Source: Rhodobacteraceae bacterium UBA2553 (GTDB lineage Bacteria > Pseudomonadota > Alphaproteobacteria > Rhodobacterales > Rhodobacteraceae). Taken from it: DNA of 11,142 bases. Both the position numbers and the translations under genes were made by a program. Of the stretch, positions 11,102-11,142 are shown one piece after another; position 1 is the first letter of the stretch; each line of letters starts with the position of its first letter. The notes under the pieces were generated by a model that did not search any database, was not told the DNA's origin, and was given only the letters and a program-made list of their open reading frames with translations. Where the stretch lies: positions 18,586-29,727 of the forward strand of contig DDMF01000042.1 of the NCBI GenBank assembly GCA_002340515.1. The letters run 5' to 3'.

Positions 11102-11142
11102 CAAAATTCCGTGTAATCGACGGGTCAGGCCGACAGTTGCTG

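Overview
The window looks like ordinary chromosome from an alphaproteobacterium, most likely a Rhodobacterales (Roseobacter-type) species. The evidence is a GAAC-N7-GAAC LexA box upstream of uvrA (the alphaproteobacterial form of the SOS box), moderately GC-rich coding sequence and the character of the UvrA, Lpd and MazG proteins. This taxonomic call is inference. I see no rRNA, tRNA, transposase, integrase, phage gene or CRISPR array. The genes are tightly packed and most have clear family motifs.

Layout, left to right. (1) Minus strand: an agmatinase (speB, 51-1013) downstream of an M20 amidohydrolase (1110-2270). The 96-bp gap between them holds a perfect 16-bp palindrome. (2) Plus strand: mazG (2325-3173), then a periplasmic iron(III)-type binding protein (3247-4266). 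Two tandem inverted repeats lie between these genes; the first contains the mazG stop codon and the second sits inside the promoter of the binding-protein gene. A bidirectional terminator (4291-4320) closes this block. (3) Minus strand: uvrA (4797-7631), followed by a NUDIX hydrolase whose start overlaps the uvrA stop. The upstream region of uvrA carries the LexA box. (4) Plus strand: a single-domain rhodanese (7842-8195) with its own promoter and terminator. (5) Plus strand: a three-gene overlapping operon of an ArsR-type repressor, an SRPBCC/AHSA1 protein and a small four-helix membrane protein (8335-9462). Its promoter is flanked by two copies of a 20-bp near-palindrome, and the start codon of the repressor is the centre of the second copy. 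(6) Minus strand: dihydrolipoyl dehydrogenase (9513-10907), preceded by a short inverted repeat and by the terminator of a further minus-strand gene that lies beyond the right edge.

Three proteins fit nucleotide and DNA quality control (MazG, NUDIX hydrolase, UvrA). The NUDIX gene is probably translated from the uvrA mRNA and so induced with it. The other units (polyamine or amino-acid catabolism, iron uptake, sulfur transfer, 2-oxoacid dehydrogenase E3) are independent.

The most informative content is regulatory: paired operators before the iron-binding protein, and the self-overlapping operators and probable leaderless start of the ArsR-SRPBCC operon. I found no wholly new system. The best candidate for an under-described unit is the ArsR/SRPBCC/membrane-protein operon.
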